Assembly (NCBI GenBank): GCA_963969595.1
Contig: OZ018416.1
Coordinates: forward strand, 22,646,065 to 22,710,064
Source: Neckera pumila
Lineage: Eukaryota > Streptophyta > Bryopsida > Hypnales > Neckeraceae
Length of the DNA: 64,000 bases
Direction: 5' to 3'
Position 1 is the first letter of the stretch, and each line of letters begins with the position of its first letter. The notes below the pieces were generated by a model. That model was not told the origin of the DNA and did no database searches. It saw only the letters and a list, made by a program, of their open reading frames with translations. This document shows, piece after piece, positions 11,602-23,123 of this stretch. A program made the translations under genes and the position numbers.

Positions 11602-12762
11602 TTTGTTCCCATCTTCTCTTACCTTTGGCTACTGAAATGGATGAGTTTCATACATCCAACTCCCCAAAACTATTTCTGACTTGCAAGATGCCAAATTGGA
11701 CATAGCAATCACAAGTAAATTCCTACTATTGAAGTAGGAACTCTGTAATTAATGTCCTACTTAGATACTAAAGTATTATGCACTGGAATCTTGGCAATCT
11801 AGTCGTTGCCATTGAGTCCCCACGCATAAGATGGTGTGGCAATGAAAGTCCTTTTGCGTCCTTGGATAGGAGACCCCTACAACGAACAAAATTGTCTTAG
11901 AGCCCATTTCTATAGCCACATGGAGGGTCCATGCAGTTTCCATGGAACCTGGACCTGTGGCTGGACCTCCAAGAATCCGTCCAGCCTACATCCCATGTAA
12001 TTTGGCTTTGCGGGTGGTCTGGAGGGGTCAAAAGTAGCTACCAAACAAACACCCAAAATTGTGGTCTAGTTATTCAGTTATCCGCCCTATGAAGCATGCC
12101 CAAAATCTGGTCCAATTCTAGTGGAAAGAGAGCTCATGGAAATTACAGAAACCTCTCGTTCGTCGCCCACAGGGGCCAAAGCCTTCTAGGGTCCCTTTTA
12201 AAACCTGGACCTCCAGGGGCCCATGGAAACAGTCCCTTATATGGCTCCTTAGCCAACTTCAATCCTTAGATTAATTGATGAGTCCCTCACAAATATGTAA
12301 CAAAACATAATACCTTCCCAACATGGAGAGGATCATTGCTTGGTTAGACAATGTTATGTGAACTATCCTTTTTTGGTTTGTCAATTTTGTACTTCGTGAT
12401 CTCTACAACTTAATTCCGAGTCTAGGATTTGAAATGTAAATCCAAATTTTTTTAATTTTCTCATCTGCAATAAACAATTTGTTCCTGCGTTTTCCCTGCT
12501 CCAGAACTTTAGAAGGCTTGTGGCACTCCAGCAGAATGAGTGGAGTCCGTCTATAACACGGAGATAAGGTCAACATGAATTCCGGTGGTACCGGTGGTAC
12601 TGGTGGTATGCAGTCTACATGATCAATCATAGCCCACTACCCCAGAATGAATTCTTTGTCCCTGATTGTGTATTCTGATTGGGAATTCATTCCATTCGCT
12701 TATTATTGTTATATTTGGAAATTGGTGCTTTGTGTGCAAGCCCGTTTGGTGTGGAGAAATGA
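11602..12762. other. Intergenic, no gene recognised
   Basis: No coding region identified. At about 12581-12608 there is a 9-bp GGTACCGGT-type tandem repeat of about three units. The rest is unique-looking mixed-composition sequence. Confidence 0.35.
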
Positions 12763-12851
12763 CATTAGAGGAGTTTTGGGTCTTTAAGAGACCACGAGTT
12801 TTCGGACTGTGGGAACTCTGCTGGAATGCTGGGACGCTGCCATATTCTGGT

Positions 12852-12885
<34 letters not shown>

Positions 12886-12988
12886 AAAAAAAATAAATCA
12901 GACACGTTCGTACCGTTGTTCCCTGAATCTGGACAGACTAGGGAACGGGCCTGAATTAATCTTCCAAGGCCCCGAAACTCCTCTAATG
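12763..12988. mobile_element. CATTAG-ended miniature element, subgroup 1
   Basis: Left terminus CATTAGAGGAGTTTTGGG, right terminus CCCCGAAACTCCTCTAATG. Inside are CGGACTGTGGGAACTCTGC and TGCTGGGACGCTGCCA, both shared with the copies at 14222 and 61200. The middle carries a run of about 32 T. 226 bp, non-coding. Confidence 0.8.
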
Positions 12989-14221
12989 CTGAAACTTGAT
13001 GGAAGCTCCCAAAATCATTCCAATGCACTCTGAATGGAGCAATGTTGCCAAGGTGACAAAACATTTCTTTATTGAATTTGGACAAAAGGTGACCAACATT
13101 TTTTTATTACATTTGGACAAAAGGGTAGGAGGCTTGGTATACATCCCTATAGAGCTTGAACCTTCTTCAAGCCAAGGCCACACATTTCTATGGTAGACAT
13201 TTTAGAGCATAATTATGAAAAGAAGTATATAGTATATATATTTTTAAAATGTAGGAAAAAGAAACTATGTTGAAGATTACTTATGTTGTTGAATCTAATG
13301 TAATTTTTCTACCATTCAAGAAACTCGCTTCGAGACGTTGTTTTGTGAAGATCAAGAAAATGTTAGTTTGAAAATTGTATTGTAAAAGTTAATGTGACTA
13401 TTTTTAAACAAAATAATCAAAAATTGATATCTTTTTTAACAAATTCTCTGTCTTCAAAGGTTGTTTGAGCTAATACGGGCTTAGCCTTCAATTGCAAGAT
13501 TGACAAGGAAAAAAACAGTCTACTTATTAGTTACAATAGAGTTATTTGTAAAGTACCCAGAACCGGGGTTTAAACCCCGCAATTTTGTGAAACAGCAGGT
13601 TTTGGGCAAAAAGTCAATATGAAAGTGGGTATCAAACTTTCTTTCGCGCCCAAATCGACCAAAAAGAAGTTTCATCCGGACTTTGCCTGCGGGGTTGTGG
13701 TCGCCTGTGGGATCGTCCGTCGAAGGAAATTTGTCGGAGGAAATTTGTCGGAAAAAGGCCCCTCCAAACTAGGGGGGATTTTACAAATAACTCTATTAGA
13801 GGGACAAAATTCCCCCACCACTTTTGTTGATTGTTGTTGTAATTTGTAATATGGTGGTGGATATGGAAATAAATTTTTTATTGCTTACAAAATGTATTGG
13901 AATTGTAGTCACGAGGATGTGCAAAGTCAGTTGTACCCATTGGTCCTAATAAGTTAATGGTATTTCTTAAAAGGTATCAAGCTCAAAGCATGCCTGCAAC
14001 AATCCTTGGATACTTTAATGGTATTTTGTTGAAGCATTGGACCATATCGAAATTGAGACATTGAGTTCCATGCCACAATACATGGGATTGGAATATACAA
14101 AGCTCACCATGTTAGTTGTTGTCCTACACTGGGCGCTTTAAAATAGATAGGGTGGGGAAAAGACATGATGAATCAAACATGCTATATAGGCTTAAATTTA
14201 GGGTTTGAAACCTTATGTGTC
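12989..14221. other. Intergenic, no gene recognised
   Basis: AT-rich sequence. It includes a locally duplicated stretch near 13060-13120 (GACAAAA-GGTGACCAAC-ATTTGGACAAAA) and two adjacent GGAAATTTGTCGGA motifs at about 13725-13753. No coding region recognised. Confidence 0.3.
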
Positions 14222-14508
14222 CATTAGAGAATTTCGGGCCTCTAAGAGACTGCGAGTTTCCGGACTGTGGGAACTCTGCATGGATGCTGGGACGCTACCA
14301 AATGGCCAGGCTGGCATGGCAAAGCGACTGCCATGTCAGATTTTTTATTTATTTATTTTAAAATAATAATAATTTAGTATTCTTTTAATATTTTAACAAC
14401 TTTTTATTTTTATTTTTTTTGAATAATTTTTTTTGATAGAAGTGCGTTGTTCCTAGCATCAAAAACAACCCTGAAACAGTCTTCCGGAGGCTCAGATCTC
14501 CTCTAATG
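14222..14508. mobile_element. CATTAG-ended miniature element, subgroup 1
   Basis: Left terminus CATTAGAGAATTTCGGGCC, right terminus ATCTCCTCTAATG. It shares GGACTGTGGGAACTCTGC-TGGATGCTGGGACGCTACCA with the copy at 12763 and has ACTGCCATGTCAG followed by an AT-only tract. 287 bp, non-coding. Confidence 0.78.
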
Positions 14509-15802
14509 AATAACAAGGAAAAGAGGATGATAAACAAGTCTCTATAAATTCCACAAGTGGCCCTACAAGTTGTAAAATAATGAATGAATCTTCTATTATG
14601 TGTCTAAACCGCATGGTGTTATAACTTAAAGTTATCAAACTATGATTTTTCAATCCAATTCCAACCCTTTCAACCATAACTAATAATACAATCCTTTACA
14701 GTTTCACTACATTAGAATGCAAGAGGGTGCAATTATAGGGTTGCAATTAGGCTCACAATTGGGCTAGTGCCGAACGATTTGAGTTTGTATACTTTATAAG
14801 GTAGAAGCACCCAATGTCACCACCTTCCATTTAATGACACCTATAAGATGGCATAGAAGAAGTGTAGAAAGGTGACAAAAGAACCATTAAGTTCCCCAAA
14901 CCCACTTCAATCTTTCGACAAAGGGAGTTGAAGCATCTTTTGCTTCAAGCGTGACCTTTGAAAGGTGAGTAGGTATCCTTGTGCTTTTAACTTTGAAAAT
15001 TCAAGAAATATTACCCGATTGTCACAAAATTATGAAACGACTTGGGTTGAATTTTTCTTCAGGTTACTAACCAATGCATCAAAAGAAATATGAAGTTTGA
15101 TTGTATGAGAAGGAAGAATCAACAAAAGTGGTGGTTTTGTGTGCGTCTACCTCTGGATAATCCTAAGAGATGTTCTAAAATCTAAATAAGGGGCAGTCAC
15201 ACCTTCTTCACTATACGCCTATTCTTTGAAGAATGGAGACATGGCGGTTTAGGATTGGCTTCATGTTGGTAGAATATTCTTTTTGTGCGGAGGGCTCTCC
15301 ACGTCCATTATTCTCCTTCGGAGGTGAATAACGGACGTGAAGAATTCTTCGCCAAAAAAGAATATTTGCTCCTGAGCTCGCTTTTGCCTTGTCTGTTGTT
15401 GTTTTTTTGTTTTCTTCTATGTGGAAGCCCGCGTTTTGCACTTCATCTTGCATTTCACACAACCTGCACATTCTGCGCCTTCATCTTGCGTTCCCCATCA
15501 GCTATGCGTTCTCTGCTTGTAAATCTTGTTGTGCATTCTCCACTCTCGTTCTCCAAACAATAGAAAAGGAATGTCACACTTTCTTCATGAATTCTGATTT
15601 CTAATTGGTTCTTCTTTTCTCTCTTCAACTTCTCATTCTTCATTGAAATAGAGAAGGTGAGACTACATCTAACGTTGTTGTCTTGTCATTCAAAATGATA
15701 CTTTAGTGGAGCCCTGGAGCGACAATCATTTTGTAGCATCCAAGACTGATGCCAAAATTGAAGTAAAGTGACTTTTTCACCTTTTTTCTAAACCTATAAA
15801 CC
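14509..15802. other. Intergenic, no gene recognised
   Basis: No recognised gene or repeat family. Near 15270-15370 a short inverted similarity surrounds CCACGTCCATTATTCTCC and GGAGGTGAATAACGGACGTG. Confidence 0.3.
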
Positions 15803-16109
15803 TACACAAAATAGTGAAATTAGGTTGCCTTGTCAATTAGGTTGCCTTACCTGAGATAAATTACATCATGGATTGATGCTTGTTCCACATGGAGGCACAT
15901 GCTACTCTTTAACCCCTAAAGGACCGGCTGTCCCCTTGGGGGACAAAATGGGTCTGGGCAGTTACCTATGGTCTCAATATGAAGTCAAATTTTTTGGGAT
16001 TTTTAGAGGTTGTGTATTTTTGCGAGAGCTTCGTGGATATGTAATTTTTATTTCAATCGGATTCTAGAAAAAAAAAGTTATGAGTCTTTTTCAATTTAAG
16101 GGTAGACCG

Positions 16110-16330
16110 GGCTGTCACATTTTTGTTGACTTCAGGGCGGGCAGAACTTTGGGCTGCCAGGACCAGGCCGGGGTGGACAGCAGGTGAAGACCCTGCCTCG
16201 TGCCTGGTTGGCGCCCATTGGACAGCGGAGGTGAGTGGGGGGGGTTAGGTGAGCGCCGACCTTTGATTGGAGAGGGGGGCCGGGCGCCTGCGAGGCCGTG
16301 CCTCCGCGCCCCCGCACCCCTGCTCAATTT
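16110..16330. other. G+C-rich island inside the composite repeat
   Basis: About 220 bp of strongly G+C-rich sequence in an otherwise AT-rich element, with short open frames on both strands and no recognisable protein. It may be a captured host fragment or promoter-like DNA. Confidence 0.45.
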
Positions 16331-16599
16331 CACGACGATTCTTCAATTTGGATTTGTGGGTGTTCAATTTGTCAATTCTACATCGTTGAATCAGGGTTTA
16401 GGGTGAAATTTGAAATAAAAGTAGGTCAAATTTGGTAATGAGAAGAATCTCCAAAGTCCATAATTTGCATTCAAAATCAACTTCATGAGCACCAAGAAGC
16501 CATGAATCAACTTTGTGGCACCTAAATTGAAGCGTGTGCAATTAATTTCACTCACGTTTGAGAAATTACATCACTTTATGTACACAATTATAATCACAG

Positions 16600-17103
16600 T
16601 TGAGTAAACATAGTCACAACTTTGTCTTTGGTGGGTGGAACGTTCTAAAAACTTGTGTACATGTGGCTTACTACATTAAGCACCTCCATGTCAAATTGTA
16701 GAAGCATTGGACACTTTTTGAATTTTTCACAATTTTTTGATTGTTTTAACCTCCAATTTAAAATTAAAAATGGATTTGGCATTCACTTTTCTAATTTTAT
16801 ATGTTGGGGTGCTTGTTTAGGATTAGTTGAAACTATTGAAAAGTTTTGGGACCGTTTTCAAACTTTGAAGGCATGCATTTCAAGAGATTGGTTGAACTGT
16901 GACTAATATGACTAATACCCCTTGGGGTATTAGTCACATTAGTCATAGTTGAGTAAACATAGCCACAACTTTGTCTTTGGTGGGTGGAACGTTCTAAAAA
17001 CTTGTGTACATGTGGCTTACTACATTAGGCACCTCCATGTCAAATTGTAGAAGCATTGGACACTTTTTGAATTTTTCACAGTTTTTTGATTGTTTTCACG
17101 TCC
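16600..17103 (+). repeat. Direct duplication, about 155 bp, in two copies 345 bp apart
   Basis: Two nearly identical blocks, about 16600-16755 and 16946-17103. Both contain GAGTAAACATAG(T/C)CACAACTTT, GGTGGGTGGAACGTTCTAAA and GTACATGTGGCTTACTACAT. Short frames opening with ATG TAC ATG TGG occur in both, so they are copies of one sequence and not separate genes. Confidence 0.85.
16894..16950. repeat. Perfect-stem-like hairpin at the duplication junction
   Basis: AACTGTGACTAATATGACTAATACCCC pairs with the following GGGGTATTAGTCACATTAGTCATAGTT across a 2-bp loop. It sits immediately before the second duplicate block. Confidence 0.8.
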
Positions 17104-17203
17104 ACAAAAAGTTTCAAAAAATCAGGAGAAAATGTCAGCCCGTAGGTACATGCCCGAAAACGCATTTGTCCCCGGAAGGGACAATGGTCCTTTAGGGGCT
17201 AAT

Positions 17204-17617
17204 CCAAGTCGTTTCATATTTTTTGGACCTTTGTGGAATTAGTTATGAATTTTTGAAGTTCATAGAGAAGGGAGTATGCTGTTTTCAAGGGCTGATTGCC
17301 TTCTAGGGGAAGATGGGGTGCTTGAAATAATTTTTAGTGAATTTGCAGAGGAAGAAACATGAAAGTGACATCTAACCCAAGTTGTTTCATATTTTTTGGA
17401 CATTTGTGGAATTAATTATGAATTTTTGAAGTTCATAGAGAAGGAAGTATGCTGTTTTTGAGGGCTGATTGCCTTTTAGAGGAAGATGGAGTGCTTGAAA
17501 TAATTTTCAGTAAATTCTCAAAGGAAGAAAAATGAATGTGGCATCTAACCCAAGCGGTTTCATATTTTTTGGACATTTGTGGAATTAGTTATGAATTTTT
17601 GAAGTTTATAGAGAAGT
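17204..17617 (+). repeat. Tandem repeat, 172-173-bp unit, about 2.4 copies
   Basis: Units start at 17204, 17377 and 17549 with CCAAG(T/C)(C/T/G)GTTTCATATTTT. Each contains GGAATTA(G/A)TTATGAATTTTT, and the two full units contain GGGCTGATTGCCTT. The third unit is truncated near 17617. Confidence 0.9.
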
Positions 17618-18492
17618 AGTTGGATAGAAACATTTGATGGATGGAGTACATTGTAGATGGATGATGTAGTGAGTTGGAGGTCCCATGCAATGGAATGCTA
17701 TAGGGAACATATCGGGAACACAGGGGAACAAACCGGGACCCTTTTTTTGTCATTGCCCACAAGACTTTGGCTCACCAAAGCATTCTAATTTCAATAGAAA
17801 TTAGAGTTTTCTTTCTTTTTTTTTTGGGGGGGGGGGGAGTTTGTTAAAGGAAAATAAATCTTTCAATCCACCGTTGGGATTTTTCGTATATTGAATTTAT
17901 AAGGTAGAAAACTTGCTAGCAAGAAAAGATAGTGTATTGTCAATTTTCTAGGCATTGTGTCATTTCAAATTTTTTTTGGATGTGTTCCACACATTTTTTT
18001 TAAGTGATTTTTGGTGGACATATGTATAACATTATCCTCAATACACTAGATTTTTTTATTCAAAGTCCTTAGTGCAAATTTTTTCCACAAATGGCGGTCA
18101 AAGGCAGCTGGAGCTGTCGGGCAGAGTTCAAAAAATCTTTTTTCTAAACTTTGAATGGTCATATCTTTCAATCCGTACGGTCAAATTTGATGAAATTTTT
18201 ACCACATGATCTTAGACAAGTGAAATACAAGATCCTACAGTTATATTTAAAAAAAATGTTTTTTTAAGGGTTTCCTAAGTGAACGCAGCAGAAATGGCAG
18301 TTTTCAGTGTTTTTTGACAGAAAACATCCTTGGGGCTTTAGGGGTTAAACCAAGCCTTGAACTAGTGTACAAATCTATGCCATACACATGGCTCTGAATT
18401 GAATGCACCATCATGCAAAAATTGTGAATATTTCTATAGTGTGGACTGTCGAGAAATTAGTGTGGGGCAACCTAATTTCACTGTTTTGTGTA

Positions 18493-19044
18493 CAGTAGAA
18501 GGATCCAGACTTCTCTAGACGGAGGCATGAAATCTACGATACCATTCCTATCGACTCATCCAGACACTGGCTGTCCATCACGGAATGACGGAACCATCGA
18601 TGAAGGCGGTACCTCAAGTTTCCTTTCCCCCCACGTGGGTCGATAGAAACAGACAGGTGATTGGATACATCTCAGCCGTTGAATCCTGCCCCGGCTATAT
18701 CTGGACCGCAGACAAGCAGCACCTGCCCCCAGATAAGATGGAGGGAAAGGACGCCACGTCACCTGGATAATGCTGATGCGGCGGTAAGGAAAACGGTAGC
18801 AGACCTTCCTCCACGAATCCGCGATGGACATGTGGTTTACCATGGGGACCGTCAATGTGAACGCCCACAGTGCCGTGTTGGACATGACCGCCAATCAGGG
18901 AGACGCACGTGGCATCCAGGAAACCGCCACATGCAGACGGAAGTTGTCGGTTGGGTTGGGTTGGGGTCCAAATGGGGTGGCTCAATCAGGTCCCAAGGAA
19001 GCCCTGGATCAAATTTGAGGACTTTTTATTTCATGTTTTCAATT
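18493..19044. other. Intergenic, moderately G+C-rich, no gene recognised
   Basis: Short open frames on both strands (up to about 146 codons on plus, some starting at TTG) overlap each other and show no recognisable domain. Confidence 0.3.
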
Positions 19045-19689
19045 TTAACCCCTAAATGCCCAAGGCCTGTTTTGGGCTTCCTGGAATTTGCTCTAAATTG
19101 AATAAAATGCCAACATTTTGATAAGCTGTATCAATTTTTTTTGAATTGTAACCATACAAATTCAAACTAGACATGTTAGAGATCTCATAGGAAAAGAAAA
19201 CACAACAATATCACTTATGGAGTGAAAGATTATAATGTTTGACCATGAGGGTGCTAAAATTGCAAAAATCTTTCAATCTTCTTTACACAAATCAAATCTA
19301 AAAAGTTGGTGACCAAAAAAATATGAGGTTAAAGGGCCTAATTTGTATAACCCGGATCAATTTATGGCTTCTTAAAATCTACTCTACAATTTTTTTAAAT
19401 GAATTTTGAATGTGATTTTTTCTCCAAGATCTAGTGTATTTGAGGCTCATTTTCAAGAGCTCTCAACACTATAGGAAGTCAAGATTGCAATGGGTACCCT
19501 TGTACAAAAACTTGAATAGAAAAATCACTATCAATTATTTTCAAGATCGTTTTTTTGGTGCTAAAACTAGACTACAACAAGAACTTTCTAAACATATAAA
19601 CTACTAAAAACAGCAACTTGGTTAGGTTTTAAAAAACTTCAAAGTTTTGCAAACACCAGATTTTGGTGCTGTCGGCATTTAGGGGTTAA
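19045..19689 (+). mobile_element. TTAA-group element, subtype B, complete (645 bp)
   Basis: Begins TTAA-CCCCTAAATGCCCAAGG and ends GGCATTTAGGGG-TTAA. Landmarks: GGAATTTGCTCTA, AAGCTGTATCAATTTTTT and ATATGAGGTTAAAGGGCC. The last landmark is the empty form of the site that is filled in the neighbouring copy at 19686. No coding frame. Confidence 0.92.
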
Positions 19690-21258
19690 TCCCTAAATGT
19701 CTAAGGCCTTTTTTAGGCTTCTAGGAATTTGCTCTAGATTGAACAAAAAGCCAACATTTTGATAAGTTGTATCAAATTTTTCATTAAATTATACAAATTC
19801 AAACTAGACATATTAGAAATCACATAAGAAAAGAAAACATAACAATATCACTTATGAACTGAAAGATTATGATGTTTGATCATGAGGGTGTTAAAAGTGA
19901 GAAAGTGATTTGAAGTCTTTCAATTTTCTTTTCACGTGTCAAATCTAAAAATTTGGTCACCAAAAAATATGAGGTTAACCCCTAAAGTTTCATGACTATG
20001 TTCTCACCAAAAACGCTCCAAAACTGCCATTTCTAATACAACTACCAAATTTTTGGAAAAAAACAATTTTTGACACTTGTAACCGTAGGACCTTGTAGTA
20101 TGATATTTTGAAAACATGTGGTAAAAATTTCAGAAAATTCCACCGCGTGGATCATAAGATATAAGCATTCAAAGTCTTGAAAACCATTTTTTCAATCCTG
20201 CGAAAAACCGGGCAGCTGCACTTTGCAAGCTCACTTTTCAATGAAAAAATGCCGAAAAAGGTGGTGCTTCTTTGAATTCAGTTTCCTAAACAAGTTGTCT
20301 ATATGCTTGAAAAATTTCACATCCTTTTGAATTGAGCAACATATAGGAAAAAAATAGTAAGTAGAAAGAAGTAGAAAATGATTCAAAATATTAAATTGTT
20401 AAAATTTTAATCATGGAATTAAAAAATACCAATCCCAACGGTTGTAATGTTGTAATCATCAATTTACATCCTAGGGTGTTTTTTTTCCAAAAATATTGAA
20501 AATTGAGTTAAATAAATGACTTTAAAGATTTTTTTAGAGAAGACAATCCATAACTGCCCGCAAACCAAAAACTCTCATAACTTTTGAGTCATTGATTGAA
20601 ATGGAATGACTCAAAGCTTTTTAAGTATATATAAATGTAGAGAACCAATTTCAAAAAGAAAATTCTGGAAAAAATGATTTTTTCTGATCTGCCCAAACTG
20701 CCCAGTTACAAAAAACAACAACATATTAGGTCACAACTTTTGACTCGTATTTCAAAATGTTATGAAACTTGGTACACATGAAGATATTCCTCGCCCCCAC
20801 CTTCTGTTAAAATTTCAGCCTCAAATATGGATATCTCTAGTCACACGTACCTGCCCAAAATTTCTATACGACCAAAAAACGCATGTTGGTCCTTTAGGGG
20901 TTAAAAGGCCTAACATGCATAACCCCAATCAATTTATGGCTTCACAAAATCTATTCTACAATTTTTGTAAATGAATTTCTAATGTGACTTTTTCCAAAAT
21001 CTAGTGTATTTGAGGCTCATTTTCAAAAGCCCTCAATATTACATAAAGTCATGATTGCAATGGATACCCTTGCACAAATTCTTGAATAGAAAAATTATAA
21101 TCAGTCATTTTCAAAATCAGATTTTTGATGCTAAAACTAAACGTTAGAAAGAATTTTTTATAAAGATAAATACTAAAAATAATAACTTGGTCAGATTTTA
21201 TTTAACTTCAAAATATTGCCGATGCCAAAATTTGGTGCCTTAAACATTTAGGGGTTAA
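19686..21258 (+). mobile_element. TTAA-group element, subtype B, carrying a nested subtype C
   Basis: Shares the TTAA at 19686-19689 with the preceding B copy and ends ACATTTAGGGG-TTAA. Without the nested element at 19975-20904 it is about 647 bp and collinear with the copy at 19045. Confidence 0.92.
19975..20904 (+). mobile_element. TTAA-group element, subtype C, nested in B (930 bp)
   Basis: TTAA-CCCCTAAAGTTTCATGAC to GGTCCTTTAGGGG-TTAA. Landmarks: CTCACCAAAAACGCTCCAAAACTG, AACCGTAGGACCTTG, CGGGCAGCTGCAC and GTACCTGCCCAAAATTTC. The host flanks are GAGG-TTAA and TTAA-AAGGCC. Confidence 0.93.
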
Positions 21259-21390
21259 CTTTGTTTTGGAGGGGCATAAATAAAATAAAGCTCATTGCGA
21301 ACTTTCATTTATTTTTTCAGACAGCCAAATATGCAATCTTCACTGCAACTAGTGTACCATATGTTGTTGCCACAACCAAATTAGAAGTAA

Positions 21391-21965
21391 AATAACCCCT
21401 ACAGGACCGGAGGGGTGTCGAGATTTCTAAAATTGTGAAGATCTATTATAAAATACAACTTAGAAAAATATTCTAATGATGACTCTCAAACAATAGTTGT
21501 AAAATGCTATTTATAAATCACGTCCATACCGTTAGATCAATAAAAATATATACCAATATTTTTCAATAAATTTGAAGCCAAAAATGGAAATTCCTTCTAA
21601 AATCAATTATAGATTGAATATTTATGATTTTTAAGAGATTTTTTATCCTATAAGTTCAAAACATTGAGTTCTAATTATAGTGATTTTTGAAGATTTTTAT
21701 TTGATTTTTTGACTCAAGTCATTTTTGAAGGGTCATATTTTGAACTGAAAAAGTTACTTTTTGAGGCTAGACCTTTCGCTACCTTTTGAATTATAGAATA
21801 TTTGCAATGCAAAATCTTCATAATCTGAAGCGTACAAATGTTAAAGAATTAATATATGAATCTTCAAAAAAATTGATGAATGAAAAACACATTTTGATGA
21901 GTTTGGGACGTGTTTCCGTTCATTCACTGTTCAAAATCTGCACTCATGGTCTTTAAGGGGATAAT
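21391..21965. mobile_element. TTAA-group element, subtype D (about 575 bp), ATAA flanks
   Basis: ATAA-CCCCTACAGGACCGG at the left and GGTCTTTAAGGGG-ATAA at the right. The interior differs from A, B and C. The ATAA direct repeat looks like a target-site variant. Confidence 0.7.
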
Positions 21966-22007
21966 TTCTATAATTTAAGATCCAAAAATAATTCAAAAAT
22001 CCTAAAC

Positions 22008-22316
22008 CATTAGGAAAAATTTCACCCTCCAAAAGGCCGCTAAGGAATTGATTTGCGGGACCCCTATGGTGCAATTTCAAAATGAATAAAAAAATATTTT
22101 TTTGGATTAAAAAATTAAAAAAATTAAAAAAATTAAAAAAAGATTAAAAAATTAAAGTCTGACATGGTACTATTAGTGCCACGTCAACATCCAAATTCTA
22201 AAATTAAATATTAAATAAAATAATAATAATAATAATTTATTTTGGTTTCTTTCCATAACTGCACCAGGCGGGTGCAGAATTCGCAGCCTTCTGGAGTGCT
22301 GAAATTTTTCCTAATG
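22008..22316. mobile_element. CATTAGG-ended miniature element, subgroup 2
   Basis: The left end CATTAGGAAAAATTTCACCC and right end GCTGAAATTTTTCCTAATG are inverted. Next to them lie AAGGCCGCTAAGGAATTGAT and GCAGCCTTCTGGAG. The interior holds GTGCCACGTCAAC and a run of ATTAAAAA repeats. It is in the opposite orientation to the copy at 37135. 309 bp, non-coding. Confidence 0.85.
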
Positions 22317-23123
22317 TTTCCCACTGTACATGCAAACGCCACAAAACAAAGCATGTGCATCCCGAGACTTTTTTAATAGTACCAAAAATCCGACTGGAGG
22401 ATGCATAGTCCAGGAGATCTTAAAGTAATAAACAAAACAAACAAACAAAACAAACAAATAGCCTATCTTAAAGGTATGGATGATGAAACTTGTTATATTC
22501 ATGTGCAGAAATAAAACTTGCTACTTATAAGATGAAAAGGTGAAAACATCCAACATTGTCAAAAATAAGCAATTTAGCATTGAAGGCACCTTTTCAAGAA
22601 AATAACATTTTTGTGGTATTAGTAGTTGAAAGTCATGGATTTTTCAGAAAAATATATATAGAATTTTTAGATAAGACATATAATTATTATGAATTTTTAG
22701 AGTGAATAGTCCTTAGACCTTTAAAACTATTATAAAACTAGAATTTAGAAAGTCATTACTCAACCAATCAATGACACTTTTGGAGAAACATTCAATAGAA
22801 GTTTATTTGTCATGAATGTGTATAGGGACAGATTTGGCTGTTTTCATTTTAGATGAATTTTTTTTCTATTCTTCCTAAAGTATAAACATTTCACCTAGTA
22901 ACTAGCAATATCATAAATAGAGTTATTATCAATTTATTATTGTTGATACTTCCTCTTTTCTTTTATCTGTACCCATAAGAAGAGTTATAGCAATGGTTAG
23001 AAAGTTCAAATATTATATAGGTAAATGAAAGTGTAACATGTATAAAAGCAATAGTGGCATGTTGGGGCCCATCATTCTTAAGATTAATTTCTTATAGCTA
23101 GTAGAGTTGTCACATGTGGATGT
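22317..23123. other. Intergenic, AT-rich, nothing recognised
   Basis: No gene, RNA or repeat family recognised. An AAACAAA microsatellite lies near 22430-22458. Confidence 0.3.

Larger units (their letters stand above)
15909..18348 (-). mobile_element. Composite TTAA-group insertion (subtype A ends, rearranged interior)
   Basis: Starts TTAA-CCCCTAAAGGACCGG followed by GTCCCCTTGGGGGACAAAATGG, the right-hand end of subtype A read in reverse, and finishes CTTTAGGGG-TTAA after the reversed left-hand A sequence (ATGGCAGTTTTCAGTGTTTTTTGACAG). Instead of a normal A interior it holds a G+C-rich block, two duplications, a hairpin and a second A right-end fragment (about 17100-17200). At about 2.44 kb it is the longest member and may be a nest of several insertions. 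Confidence 0.7.
15803..18492 (+). mobile_element. H-family TA-flanked element interrupted by a 2.4-kb insertion
   Basis: The left end TACACAAAATAGTGAAATTAGG is at 15803 and the right end CCTAATTTCACTGTTTTGTGTA closes at 18492. Without the insert at 15909-18348 it would be about 250 bp, like the copy at 53164. The H paralogues read CTCTCTAAACTAGGCC or CTCTGAACCAGGCC at the point where this copy is split at TTAA. Confidence 0.85.

Noticed and set aside
12856..12887. Run of about 32 T as a retroposon poly-A tail
   Set aside because: It lies in the centre of a CATTAG-ended inverted-repeat element, not at an end with a target duplication.
16655..17195. Two similar short frames beginning with Met-Tyr-Met-Trp
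   Set aside because: Product of a direct DNA duplication inside a composite repeat; low complexity and no conservation signal.
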